Source of the DNA: Streptomyces shenzhenensis
Lineage (GTDB): Bacteria; Actinomycetota; Actinomycetes; Streptomycetales; Streptomycetaceae
NCBI RefSeq assembly: GCF_003688995.1
Contig: NZ_PENI01000002.1
Location: forward strand, 372,001 to 436,000
DNA length: 64,000 bases
Direction: 5' to 3'
Shown here: positions 54,485 through 63,205 of the stretch, one piece after another
Position numbering within the stretch: position 1 is the first letter of the stretch
Layout: the number at the start of each line of letters is the position of its first letter
Program-made: the position numbers and the translations under genes
The notes under the pieces: model-generated
Database searches by the model: none
What the model was told of the DNA's origin: nothing
What the model saw: only the letters and a program-made list of their open reading frames with translations

Positions 54485-55327
54485 TCAGCCCTTGAGGGCG
54501 GCGTCCACCACCCGGTTGAAGTCGTCGACCGTCATGGGCGGGTTGCCCTGGCTGTCGGCGGTGAGCATCTTGCCGTCCATGACGAAGCTCGGGGTGCCCG
54601 TCACGCCGTCCTTGTTGGTGTCGAAGGTCTTCGACATGGCCAGCGCCCAGGCGTCGTAGGTGCCGTTCTTCACCGCGTCCTGGAACTTGGTGTTGCCCTT
54701 CAGGGCGGAGACGGTGTCGGCGACCTCGATGAGGTAGTCGTCGCTCTTGAACTTGTCGTTCGTCTCCTCCGGGTGCCACTTCGCCGAGTACAGCGCGGCC
54801 TTGTAGTCCAGGAACGCCTCCGGGCTCACGTTCAGCGCGGCGCCCATGGCGCTCATCGCGTTCTTGGAGCCCTCGCCGTTGCTGCCGACCTTGCCCTTGC
54901 CCAGCGAGTCGCCGTCGAGGAAGGTGCCGCCGATGAACTGGACCTTGAACTTGCCGTCGTCGACGTCCTTCTTCAGGGTCGGGCCGACGGTCTGCTCGAA
55001 CTGGGCGCAGACCGGGCAGCGTGGGTCCTCGAAGACCTTGAGGGTCTTCTCCGCGCTGCTCTTGCCGATCACGACGGTGGTGCCGTCGGTGCCGGTGGTG
55101 TTGGCCGGGGCGACGACCTTGTCGTCCTTCTGGGCCTCCCAGTGGCTGGGCTTGTTGGCCTGGACGACGGCGTAACCTATGCCGCCCGCGGCGGCGAGGA
55201 CGGCCACCACCGAGCAGGCCACGACGAGCTGCCGCCTGACCTTGGCGCGCTTGGCCTGCCGCTCGCGCTCCTCGCGCAGCCGTTCCCGGGCCGCCGTCTT
55301 CGCCGACTGGCTGTTCCGCTTGCTCAT
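54485..55327 (-). CDS. Membrane-anchored DsbA-like thioredoxin-fold protein
   Basis: 280 residues from ATG 55327, GGAGATCACC upstream. Charged cytoplasmic N-terminus (REERERQAKRAKVRR), one membrane helix (~34-56) and an extracytoplasmic DsbA/thioredoxin domain: FEDPRCPVCAQFEQTVGPTL with redox pair Cys104-Pro-Val-Cys107, long helical insert, and the cis-Pro loop GVTGTPSFVMDGKML. Probably a thiol oxidase or isomerase of secreted proteins. The next upstream minus-strand gene encodes a small membrane protein with two Cys that could be a partner. Confidence 0.9.
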   Translation of the reverse strand: MSKRNSQSAKTAARERLREERERQAKRAKVRRQLVVACSVVAVLAAAGGIGYAVVQANKPSHWEAQKDDKVVAPANTTGTDGTTVVIGKSSAEKTLKVFEDPRCPVCAQFEQTVGPTLKKDVDDGKFKVQFIGGTFLDGDSLGKGKVGSNGEGSKNAMSAMGAALNVSPEAFLDYKAALYSAKWHPEETNDKFKSDDYLIEVADTVSALKGNTKFQDAVKNGTYDAWALAMSKTFDTNKDGVTGTPSFVMDGKMLTADSQGNPPMTVDDFNRVVDAALKG

Positions 55328-55403
55328 ATTGGTGATCTCCATGTGGGACGCGCACAGGTCGTGCGCGGGATACGTGTGGGGGACTTCTGGTGCTCAGCTG
55401 TGC

Positions 55404-55425
55404 CCGGCCCGTCGTGACGGGCCGG
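55404..55425 (-). terminator. Terminator after the 55435-56193 gene
   Basis: CCGGCCCGTC (55404-55413) pairs perfectly with GACGGGCCGG (55416-55425), ten bases beyond the stop codon. Confidence 0.7.
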
Positions 55426-55434
55426 CGGCCTCGC

Positions 55435-56193
55435 TCAGGCGAAGGCCGGAGCGGCCGGAGCGGCCGGAGTGGCCGAAGAGACCGGTGAAACCGGTGCGGC
55501 CGACGGGGCCGGGGAGCATGAGCACGGCGGTCCACGCCGTCCCAGGGAGTGCACGAGGAGCCGGTCGCGGGCGGCGGTCGTCCGCGGCGCGGGGCGCGGC
55601 AGCCGGCGCGCCGGGGTGCGCCGCACCACCACCGCCACCGCGGCCACCGCCAGCAGCAGCGGCCGGAACGTGGTGGCGGCGACCGCGCGCAGCAGCTGGG
55701 CCAGCGCCCGCTCGCCGCGGCGCAGCCAGCAGGCCGCCAGGAGCCCGACGCAGACGTGCGCGGCGAGCAGCAGCCAGGCGGCGACCGGATCGGCGTGCGC
55801 GAGGAGCGCGGCGGCGCGGCCGGGGCCGCCGGTCACCTGGGCCAGCGGGGCGCCCACGGTGCCGCCCTGGCACAGCACGTCGAGCCCGACCGCGCGCAGC
55901 GGGCCGGCGACCGGGCCGCCTGCCCGGCCGTAACAGGCGTGCTGGCCGGTGGTGAACACCGTGTCGGCGGCCAGCTCCAGCGGAATCAGCAGGGCCGCGA
56001 TGTGGCCAAAACCGCGCTCGCGGCCCGCCAGCGCGTACGCGGTGACGAAGACGCCCGCGGCGACCGCGGCCACGGTCGGCAGCGGCAGCGGGACCTGGGA
56101 CAGCAGCACGTGCGACGCGGTGCTGAGGGTCACGACGAAAGCCGTGAACAGCGCCGCGCGCACGGCTCTGAGCTGGGTCCCGGATATGTCCAT
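55435..56193 (-). CDS. Integral membrane protein, unknown function
   Basis: 252 residues from ATG 56193. Four or five membrane helices (LFTAFVVTLSTASHVLL; AVAAGVFVTAYALAG; IAALLIPLELAADTVF; PVAAWLLLAAHVCVGLLAACWL; FRPLLLAVAAVAVVV). Cys87 (GQHACYG) and Cys108 (DVLCQGG) lie in the loop between the third and fourth helices, probably outside the cell. The C-terminus is Arg/Pro-rich, then Ala/Pro repeats (APAAPAFA) encoded by a GGCCGGAGC tandem repeat at ~55440-55475. No family recognised with certainty; it lies just upstream of the DsbA-like gene on the same strand. Confidence 0.7.
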   Translation of the reverse strand: MDISGTQLRAVRAALFTAFVVTLSTASHVLLSQVPLPLPTVAAVAAGVFVTAYALAGRERGFGHIAALLIPLELAADTVFTTGQHACYGRAGGPVAGPLRAVGLDVLCQGGTVGAPLAQVTGGPGRAAALLAHADPVAAWLLLAAHVCVGLLAACWLRRGERALAQLLRAVAATTFRPLLLAVAAVAVVVRRTPARRLPRPAPRTTAARDRLLVHSLGRRGPPCSCSPAPSAAPVSPVSSATPAAPAAPAFA

Positions 56194-56259
56194 AGCGGTG
56201 GAGAGTCTGTCACGTACTCATGTAAGAGACCCCTAAAGGGTGCCTGTGAATCCCGCTGA

Positions 56260-57612
56260 TCACAGCCCCGGGATCCGGCCGTTGCGGAACAGGTCGACAA
56301 AGATCCGGTGGTCGGCACGCGCGCGTGCGCCGTAGCTGTGGGCGAAGTCGGTCAGCAGGGCGGGGAATCCGTCCTCGTCGGCCGCGATCGCCGCGTCGAT
56401 GGCCCGCTCCGTGGAGAACGGCACCAGGGACTCGCCGGAGGTGTCGTCCGCCGCGGCGTGCATCGTCGCGGTGGCCCGGCCCAGGTCGGCGACGACGGCG
56501 GCGATCTCCTCCAGATCGTCGATGTCGCCCCAGTCCAGGTCCACGGCGTACGGCGAGACCTCGGCGACCAGCTGGCCCGCGCCGTCCAGCTCGGTCCAGC
56601 CCAGCCACGGGTCGGCGTGCGCCTGCAGCGCGCGCTGGGAGATCACCGTGCGGTGGCCCTCGTGCTGGAAGTAGTCGCGGATCGCCGGGTCGGTGACATG
56701 CCGGGAGACGGCCGGGGTCTGGGCCTGCTTGATGTAGATCACGACGTCGTTCTCCAGGGCGTCGCTGTTGCCCTCCAGGAGGATGTTGTACGACGGCAGC
56801 CCGGCCGAGCCGATCCCGATGCCGCGCCGCCCCACGACGTCCTTCACGCGGTACGAGTCCGGGCGCTCCAGCGACGAATCCGGCAGCGTCTCCAGGTAGC
56901 CGTCGAAGGCGGCGAGCACCTTGTAGCGGGTGGCCGCGTCCAGCTCGATGGAGCCGCCGCCGGGCGCGAAGCGGCGCTCGAAGTCGCGGATCTCGGTCAT
57001 GGAGTCCAGCAGTCCGAAACGGGTCAGCGAGCGCGCGTCACGCAGCGCGTCGAGCAGCGGACCCCGCGCGGTGTCCAGCGTGAAGGGCGGCACCTCGTCG
57101 CGCTTGGCGCCGGTGGCCAGGGCGTGGATGCGCTCGCGGTAGGCGGACGCGTAGACGGCGACCAGGTCGGTGATCTGCTCGTCGCTCAGCGCCTTCGCGT
57201 ACCCGACGAGGGCGATGGAGGCGGCGAAGCGCTTCAGGTCCCAGGTGAACGGGCCGACGTACGCCTCGTCGAAGTCGTTGACGTTGAAGACCAGGCGGCC
57301 GTTGGAGTCCATGTACGTGCCGAAGTTCTCCGCGTGCAGGTCGCCGTGGATCCACACGCACGAGGTGCGCTCGTCCAGGTACGGGCCGTTCAGTATCCGC
57401 CCGGCGCCCCGCCCGGCGCCTCGCTCGGCGTCGAGGTCGTGGTAGAAGAGGCACGCCGTGCCCCGGTAGAACGCGAACGCCGAGGACGCCATCTTGCGGA
57501 ACTTCACGCGGAACGCGGCTGGGTCGGCGGCCAGCAGCTCGCCGAAGGCGGTGTCGAAGACGGCGAGGATCTCCTCGCCGCGCTGCTCGTCGTTGAGCTG
57601 GGGGACCGACAT
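56260..57612 (-). CDS. DUF2252 protein (kinase-fold-like)
   Basis: 450 residues from ATG 57612 with AGGAGG ~11 nt upstream. DUF2252 signature blocks: RFRKMASSAFAFYRGTACLFYHDL-type N-terminus, VWIHGDLHAENFGTYMDSNGRLVFNVNDFDEAYVGPFTWDLKR (the HGDLHxxNF / NDFDE pair resembles the catalytic and metal-binding loops of aminoglycoside-phosphotransferase-like kinases), RRGIGIGSAGLPSYNILLEG, VIYIKQAQ, and SYGARARADHRIFVDLF near the end. Substrate unknown. The frame stays open far upstream, antisense to dnaE, but only this part is coding. Confidence 0.9.
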   Translation of the reverse strand: MSVPQLNDEQRGEEILAVFDTAFGELLAADPAAFRVKFRKMASSAFAFYRGTACLFYHDLDAERGAGRGAGRILNGPYLDERTSCVWIHGDLHAENFGTYMDSNGRLVFNVNDFDEAYVGPFTWDLKRFAASIALVGYAKALSDEQITDLVAVYASAYRERIHALATGAKRDEVPPFTLDTARGPLLDALRDARSLTRFGLLDSMTEIRDFERRFAPGGGSIELDAATRYKVLAAFDGYLETLPDSSLERPDSYRVKDVVGRRGIGIGSAGLPSYNILLEGNSDALENDVVIYIKQAQTPAVSRHVTDPAIRDYFQHEGHRTVISQRALQAHADPWLGWTELDGAGQLVAEVSPYAVDLDWGDIDDLEEIAAVVADLGRATATMHAAADDTSGESLVPFSTERAIDAAIAADEDGFPALLTDFAHSYGARARADHRIFVDLFRNGRIPGL

Positions 57613-57802
57613 CGCTGGGTGCCTCCTGGTGCGGATGGTGCGTGACATGGGGGGTGGATCTTCCCCCTCCCGGCAACGTGCGACGGGCCGGGGGAGTGCC
57701 CGTGCTCTCCGGATGAAGGTACGCGGGGGACCCCGCCGCGTGTCAGTGCCGAGGCATAGACTTCGACGCTGTCCCCCCGGACCGTCCGCAGCCGATCGGA
57801 AG

Positions 57803-57814
57803 ATCGTCGACGAT
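57803..57814. promoter_or_regulatory. Palindrome ATCGTCGACGAT upstream of dnaE
   Basis: Perfect 12 bp palindrome ten bases upstream of the dnaE ribosome site (GGAGG 57824-57828). It does not match the actinobacterial LexA box (GAAC-N4-GTTC). The divergent interval 57613-57837 shows no other definite element; TAGACT at 57757-57762 is a possible dnaE -10 without a good -35. Confidence 0.4.
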
Positions 57815-57837
57815 TGTTTTCTTTGGAGGCCGAAACC

Positions 57838-60800
57838 GTGTCGAAGCCGCCCTTCACGCACCTGCACGTCCACACCCAGTACTCGCTGCTGGACGGTGCC
57901 GCGCGGCTCAAGGACATGTTCAACGCCTGCAACGAGATGGGCATGACCCATATCGCCATGTCCGACCACGGCAACCTCCACGGGGCGTACGACTTCTTCC
58001 ATACGGCGAAGAAGGCCGGGGTCACCCCGATCATCGGCATCGAGGCGTACGTCGCCCCGGAGTCCCGGCGCAACAAGCGCAAGATCCAGTGGGGCCAGCC
58101 GCACCAGAAGCGGGACGACGTCTCCGGCTCCGGTGGTTACACCCACAAGACGATCTGGGCGGCGAACAGGACGGGCCTGCACAACCTCTTCCGGCTCTCC
58201 TCGGACGCGTACGCCGAGGGCTGGCTGCAGAAGTGGCCCCGCATGGACAAGGAGACCATCGCCCAGTGGTCGGAGGGCCTGATCGCCTCCACCGGCTGCC
58301 CGTCCGGCGAGCTCCAGACCCGGCTGCGCCTCGGCCAGTACGACGAGGCGCTGAAGGCGGCCGCCGAGTACCAGGACATCTTCGGCAAGGACCGCTACTT
58401 CCTGGAGCTGATGGACCACGGCATCGACATCGAGCACCGGGTCCGCGACGGCCTCCTGGAGATCGGCAAGAAGCTCGGCATCCCCCCGCTGGTCACCAAC
58501 GACTCGCACTACACGTACGCGCACGAGGCGACCGCCCACGACGCCCTGCTGTGCATCCAGACCGGCAAGAACCTCTCCGACCCCGACCGCTTCAAGTTCG
58601 ACGGCACCGGCTACTACCTGAAGTCCACGGACGAGATGTACGCCGTCGACTCCTCGGACGCCTGGCAGGAGGGCTGCCGCAACACGCTCCTGGTGGCCGA
58701 GCAGATCGACACCACGGGCATGTTCGAGAAGCGCGACCTCATGCCCAAGTTCGACATCCCCGAGGGCTACACCGAGGTCACCTGGTTCCAGGAGGAGGTC
58801 CGCCGCGGCATGGAGCGCCGCTTCCCGGGCGGCGTCCCCGACGACCGCCAGAAGCAGGCCGAGTACGAGATGGACGTCATCATCCAGATGGGGTTCCCGG
58901 GCTACTTCCTCGTGGTCGCCGACTTCATCATGTGGGCCAAGAACAACGGCATCGCGGTCGGCCCCGGCCGTGGCTCGGCCGCCGGCTCCATCGTCGCGTA
59001 CGCCCTCGGCATCACCGACCTCGACCCGATCCCGCACGGCCTGATCTTCGAGCGGTTCCTCAACCCCGAGCGCATCTCGATGCCCGACGTCGACATCGAC
59101 TTCGACGAGCGTAGGCGCGTCGAGGTGATCAGGTATGTGACGGAGAAATACGGCGCCGACAAGGTCGCCATGATCGGCACCTACGGCACCATCAAGGCCA
59201 AGAACGCGATCAAGGACTCCGCGCGCGTGCTCGGCTACCCGTACGCGATGGGCGACCGGATCACCAAGGCCATGCCCGCCGACGTCCTCGGCAAGGGCAT
59301 CCCGCTGTCCGGCATCACCGACTCCGCCCACCCCCGTTACTCGGAGGCGGGCGAGGTCCGCGGGATGTACGAGAACGAGCCGGACGTGAAGAAGGTCATC
59401 GACACCGCCCGCGGTGTGGAGGGCCTGGTGCGGCAGATGGGCGTGCACGCCGCCGGCGTCATCATGTCCAGCGAGACCATCACCGAGCACGTCCCGGTGT
59501 GGGTGCGGCACACGGACGGCGTGACCATCACCCAGTGGGACTACCCGAGCTGTGAGTCGCTCGGCCTGCTGAAGATGGACTTCCTGGGCCTGCGCAACCT
59601 GACGATCATGGACGACGCCGTCAAGATGGTGAAGGCCAACAAGGGCGTCGACATCGACCTCCTCGGTCTCCCGCTCGACGACCCGACGACCTTCGACCTG
59701 CTCCAGCGCGGCGACACCCTCGGCGTCTTCCAGTTCGACGGCGGTCCGATGCGCTCGCTGCTGCGCCTGATGAAGCCGGACAACTTCGAAGACATCTCCG
59801 CCGTGTCCGCCCTGTACCGGCCGGGCCCGATGGGCATGAACTCGCACACCAACTACGCGCTGCGCAAGAACGGCCAGCAGGAGATCACGCCGATCCACCC
59901 GGAGCTGGAGGAGCCGCTCAAGGAGGTCCTGGACGTCACCTACGGCCTGATCGTCTACCAGGAGCAGGTGCAGAAGGCCGCCCAGATCATCGCGGGTTAC
60001 TCGCTCGGCGAGGCCGACATCCTCCGCCGCGTCATGGGCAAGAAGAAGCCCGAGGAGCTGGCGAAGAACTTCACCATCTTCCAGACCGGCGCCCGCAAGA
60101 ACGACTACAGCGACGAGGCCATCCAGGCCCTGTGGGACGTGCTGGTCCCGTTCGCCGGCTACGCGTTCAACAAGGCGCACTCGGCCGCGTACGGACTGGT
60201 GTCGTACTGGACCGCGTACCTCAAGGCGAACTACCCGGCCGAGTACATGGCCGCGCTCCTGACCTCCGTCAAGGACGACAAGGACAAGTCGGCGATCTAC
60301 CTCAACGAGTGCCGCCGCATGGGCATCAAGGTGCTCCCGCCGAACGTCAACGAGTCGGTGCACAACTTCGCCGCGCAGGGCGACGACGTGATCCTCTTCG
60401 GCCTGGAGGCGGTGCGCAACGTCGGCACGAACGTGGTCGAGTCGATCATCAAGTGCCGCAAGGCCAAGGGGAAGTACGCGTCCTTCCCCGACTACCTCGA
60501 CAAGGTCGACGCGGTCGTGTGCAACAAGCGCACCACGGAATCGCTCATCAAGGCGGGCGCCTTCGACACCATGGGCCACACCCGCAAGGGCCTCACCGCG
60601 CAGTACGAGCCGATGATCGACAACGTGGTCGCGGTCAAGCGCAAGGAGGCCGAGGGCCAGTTCGACCTCTTCGGCGGGATGGGCGAGGACACCGGCAGCG
60701 AGCCCGGCTTCGGACTCGACGTGGAATTCACCACCGACGAGTGGGAGAAGACCTATCTGCTCGCCCAGGAGCGGGAGATGCTCGGTCTGTACGTCTCCGA

Positions 60801-61377
60801 CCACCCGCTCTTCGGCCTGGAGCACGTGCTGTCCGACAAGGCCGACGCGGGCATCGCCCAGCTCACCGGAGGCGAGCACGCGGACGGCGCCGTCGTCACC
60901 ATCGGCGGCATCATCTCGGGTCTGCAGCGCAAGATGACCAAGCAGGGCAACGCCTGGGCGATCGCCACCGTGGAGGACCTCGCCGGCTCCATCGAGTGCA
61001 TGTTCTTCCCGGCCACCTACCAGCTGGTGTCGACCCAACTCGTCGAGGACGCCGTGGTGTTCGTCAAGGGCCGGCTCGACAAGCGCGAGGACGTGCCGCG
61101 GCTCGTGGCGATGGAGCTGATGGTCCCGGACCTGTCCAACGCGGGCACCAACGCGCCCGTGGTGCTCACCATCCCGGCGGTCAAGGTGACCCCGCCGATG
61201 GTCAGCCGCCTCGGCGAGATCCTCAGCCATCACAGGGGCGACAGCGAGGTCCGGATCAAGCTCCAGGGCCCGCGCAAGACGACGGTGCTGCGCCTCGACC
61301 GGCACCGGGTGAAGCCGGATCCGGCGCTCTTCGGCGACTTGAAGGTGCTGCTCGGCCCGTCCTGCCTGGCCGGCTGA
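57838..61377 (+). CDS. dnaE: DNA polymerase III alpha subunit DnaE
   Basis: 1179 residues from GTG 57838, GGAGG 9 nt upstream. Replicative C-family polymerase. PHP domain at the N-terminus (FTHLHVHTQYSLLDG, AMSDHGNLHGAYDF, with metal-binding His/Asp), palm with catalytic aspartates in SMPDVDIDFDERRR and GPGRGSAAGS, fingers (LYRPGPMGMNSH, VYQEQVQKAA), helix-hairpin-helix region, a beta-clamp-binding stretch (GQFDLFGG) and a C-terminal OB domain (VTIGGIISGLQRKMTKQG, WAIATVEDLAGSIECMFFP). Length and order match DnaE1 rather than the shorter error-prone DnaE2/ImuC. Confidence 0.97.
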   Translation: MSKPPFTHLHVHTQYSLLDGAARLKDMFNACNEMGMTHIAMSDHGNLHGAYDFFHTAKKAGVTPIIGIEAYVAPESRRNKRKIQWGQPHQKRDDVSGSGGYTHKTIWAANRTGLHNLFRLSSDAYAEGWLQKWPRMDKETIAQWSEGLIASTGCPSGELQTRLRLGQYDEALKAAAEYQDIFGKDRYFLELMDHGIDIEHRVRDGLLEIGKKLGIPPLVTNDSHYTYAHEATAHDALLCIQTGKNLSDPDRFKFDGTGYYLKSTDEMYAVDSSDAWQEGCRNTLLVAEQIDTTGMFEKRDLMPKFDIPEGYTEVTWFQEEVRRGMERRFPGGVPDDRQKQAEYEMDVIIQMGFPGYFLVVADFIMWAKNNGIAVGPGRGSAAGSIVAYALGITDLDPIPHGLIFERFLNPERISMPDVDIDFDERRRVEVIRYVTEKYGADKVAMIGTYGTIKAKNAIKDSARVLGYPYAMGDRITKAMPADVLGKGIPLSGITDSAHPRYSEAGEVRGMYENEPDVKKVIDTARGVEGLVRQMGVHAAGVIMSSETITEHVPVWVRHTDGVTITQWDYPSCESLGLLKMDFLGLRNLTIMDDAVKMVKANKGVDIDLLGLPLDDPTTFDLLQRGDTLGVFQFDGGPMRSLLRLMKPDNFEDISAVSALYRPGPMGMNSHTNYALRKNGQQEITPIHPELEEPLKEVLDVTYGLIVYQEQVQKAAQIIAGYSLGEADILRRVMGKKKPEELAKNFTIFQTGARKNDYSDEAIQALWDVLVPFAGYAFNKAHSAAYGLVSYWTAYLKANYPAEYMAALLTSVKDDKDKSAIYLNECRRMGIKVLPPNVNESVHNFAAQGDDVILFGLEAVRNVGTNVVESIIKCRKAKGKYASFPDYLDKVDAVVCNKRTTESLIKAGAFDTMGHTRKGLTAQYEPMIDNVVAVKRKEAEGQFDLFGGMGEDTGSEPGFGLDVEFTTDEWEKTYLLAQEREMLGLYVSDHPLFGLEHVLSDKADAGIAQLTGGEHADGAVVTIGGIISGLQRKMTKQGNAWAIATVEDLAGSIECMFFPATYQLVSTQLVEDAVVFVKGRLDKREDVPRLVAMELMVPDLSNAGTNAPVVLTIPAVKVTPPMVSRLGEILSHHRGDSEVRIKLQGPRKTTVLRLDRHRVKPDPALFGDLKVLLGPSCLAG

Positions 61378-61440
61378 CGCCCCGCCGCGCGGGCCGCTCC
61401 GGCGGCCCCGCACCGGGCTCCGCGGCCCCACCTGCCGACA

Positions 61441-61469
61441 AGGGGCGCACCCGCGCAGGGTGCGCCCCT
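61441..61469 (+). terminator. Terminator after dnaE
   Basis: Perfect 12 bp stem AGGGGCGCACCC (61441-61452) and GGGTGCGCCCCT (61458-61469), loop GCGCA. It also lies downstream of the convergent small gene. Confidence 0.88.
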
Positions 61470-61525
61470 CGGGTGTCCGGGCCTCAGCGGCCCCGTCGGA
61501 CCGTGCGAGTCCGAGCCGGCGAGCC

Positions 61526-61702
61526 TCAGTTGTGGCCGAAGCTCTTCTTCTGCTTACGGGCGGCATCCGCCGGGTCGCCCTGGGCGTGCGTCATCGACTC
61601 ACGGGACTCCGTCGCCGCCCGCTGCGAGGGCTGCGGAGCCTGCTCGGACTGCGCTGCGCGGTTCTGCGGGCCACCCTGCTTGCGGTTCTTGTTCTTGGCC
61701 AT
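61526..61702 (-). CDS. 58-residue basic conserved small protein
   Basis: ATG 61702 with AGGAGG ~9 nt upstream, a near-perfect ribosome site. Sequence MAKNKNRKQGG, Gln/Ala/Ser-rich middle (EQAPQPSQRAATESRES) and basic end KQKKSFGHN. It is highly charged and probably disordered, with no membrane segment. It looks like the small unnamed proteins common in streptomycetes; function unknown. The upstream extension to 61774 is not supported by a ribosome site. Confidence 0.75.
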   Translation of the reverse strand: MAKNKNRKQGGPQNRAAQSEQAPQPSQRAATESRESMTHAQGDPADAARKQKKSFGHN

Positions 61703-61786
61703 GGTGTCTGCCTCCTGAGGGGATCTAGGGGCCAGGGCCGCCATCAGATTCACATAGGCTGACAACAGGCGCATTTCGGATAATTA

Positions 61787-61801
61787 CCCTGTGTAACAGG
61801 G
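61787..61801. promoter_or_regulatory. Inverted repeat CCCTGT-GTA-ACAGGG in a divergent promoter region
   Basis: Perfect 6 bp arms in an AT-rich patch (GATAATTA precedes it) midway between the small gene (61702) and the NYN gene (61926). Possible operator. A TTGTCA on the minus strand nearby has no -10 at the right distance. Confidence 0.35.
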
Positions 61802-61925
61802 CAGGTCGCGGCATGCGGCCTGGATGCGCCACGCCGAAGATCGAGTTCGAGCCGTTAACCTCCGCGTGGTCGGGCAGACTCGAAGCACAGCCTGAAGCAA
61901 ACCTCCCGGGAAGAGGGTGAGTCGC

Positions 61926-63194
61926 GTGGACCGCTGCATCGTCCTGGTGGACGCCGGGTATCTGCTGGGGGCCGCCGCCAGTCTCCTCGCCGGTGAGCCC
62001 TCCCGCTCCCGCATCACCGTCGACCACGCCGCGCTGATCCAGGCGCTGCGTGAACGCGCCGAGGCCGACACGGAACGGCCGTTGCTGCGCATCTACTGGT
62101 TCGACGGCGCCCCCGACCGGGTCCCACAGCCGGAACACCGCCGGCTGCGTGTGATGCCCCGCGTCACCGTCCGGCTCGGCGCCCTGACCCGCAGTGACGG
62201 ACGCTGGGCGCAGAAGGGCGTGGACGCGGCCATGCACGCCGAGCTCACCGAACTGGCCCGTAACCGCGCCTGTTCCGATGTGGTCCTGGTCACCGGCGAC
62301 GGCGACCTGCTGCCGGGCATGATGGCCGCCAAGGAGCACGGCGTCGCCGTCCACCTGTGGGCCGTACAGGCCGCGGACGGCGACTACAACCAGTCCGAGG
62401 ACCTGGTCGCGGAGGCCGACGAGCGGCGCGTTCTCGACCGCACATGGATCACCAAGGCCGTACGCGCCAAGGAACTCACCGGCATCTGCGCGCCGCCGCC
62501 CGTGCCCCGGCCCGAGATCGCCGCGATCCTCTCCGCGCCGCTGCCCGAGTCCGCGCTCACCGCCGCCGAACCGCCCGCCGCCGAGGCCCCCGAACACGCC
62601 CCGGCGGCCGGGACGGCGCAGGACGGCGCGCCGGAGCGGGGGCCCGCGCACAAGGGCGTACCCACCCCCAAGGACCTCGCCGGGCTGCGCGCCCCCGGCG
62701 CCCATGGCGTCCAGCACCCCACGACCGCGACCCTGCGCTGGTCCTCCGACAAGGGCTGGGTGGACCGGCCCGGCGTCCCGGCCGAGTCCTCCGACGCCGC
62801 CACCATGCCGACCCTGGCGCAGCTGACCACGGCCGAGCAGCGCTGGGCCGACCGGGAGGAGGACATCACGACGGTCGGCGGCGACCCCTACGAGGTCGGG
62901 CAGGTCTTCGCCCGGCGCTGGATGTCCCGCCTCGGTGACCCGGGCCAGCTGCACAAGCTGTCCGGCATGTATCCGCGGGTCCCGCACCGCATCGACGGCG
63001 AGCTGCTCAGATACGCGGCCCGCTTCGGGCTCCTCGCCCACAAGGACGACCAGATCGACGAGCACGACCGTTACGCCATCCGGGCGGGGTTCTGGCGGGA
63101 GATCGACGTCCGGACCGCCGCCGAGCACGCTCCCGGCGGGGATCGGGCCGAGCCGACGGCCCCCAACGGAGAGCGGGGGCCGCGCACCCCTTAG
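61926..63194 (+). CDS. NYN-domain protein, putative PIN-like ribonuclease
   Basis: 422 residues from GTG 61926; GAAGAGG at 61910-61916 is 9 nt upstream, while GTG 61917 touches that site and is unlikely. NYN/PIN-like domain to ~165: catalytic acidic residues in CIVLVDAGYLLGAA, YWFDGAP, KGVDAAMHAELTELA and VVLVTGDGDLLPGMMAAKEHGVAVHLWAV. A disordered Ala/Pro-rich linker (~190-280) precedes a C-terminal domain (EVGQVFARRWMSRLGDP...IDGELLRYAARFGLLAHKDDQIDEHDRYAIRAGFW), OST-HTH-like in style but not assigned. Probably cleaves RNA; targets unknown. Confidence 0.87.
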   Translation: MDRCIVLVDAGYLLGAAASLLAGEPSRSRITVDHAALIQALRERAEADTERPLLRIYWFDGAPDRVPQPEHRRLRVMPRVTVRLGALTRSDGRWAQKGVDAAMHAELTELARNRACSDVVLVTGDGDLLPGMMAAKEHGVAVHLWAVQAADGDYNQSEDLVAEADERRVLDRTWITKAVRAKELTGICAPPPVPRPEIAAILSAPLPESALTAAEPPAAEAPEHAPAAGTAQDGAPERGPAHKGVPTPKDLAGLRAPGAHGVQHPTTATLRWSSDKGWVDRPGVPAESSDAATMPTLAQLTTAEQRWADREEDITTVGGDPYEVGQVFARRWMSRLGDPGQLHKLSGMYPRVPHRIDGELLRYAARFGLLAHKDDQIDEHDRYAIRAGFWREIDVRTAAEHAPGGDRAEPTAPNGERGPRTP

Positions 63195-63205
63195 GCTCGT
63201 CCCTT

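Noticed and set aside
56260..61566. 1768-codon minus-strand frame opposite dnaE
   Set aside because: Only its last part (DUF2252, 56260-57612) is coding. The rest is antisense to dnaE, lacks any family motif and reflects codon bias in high-GC DNA.
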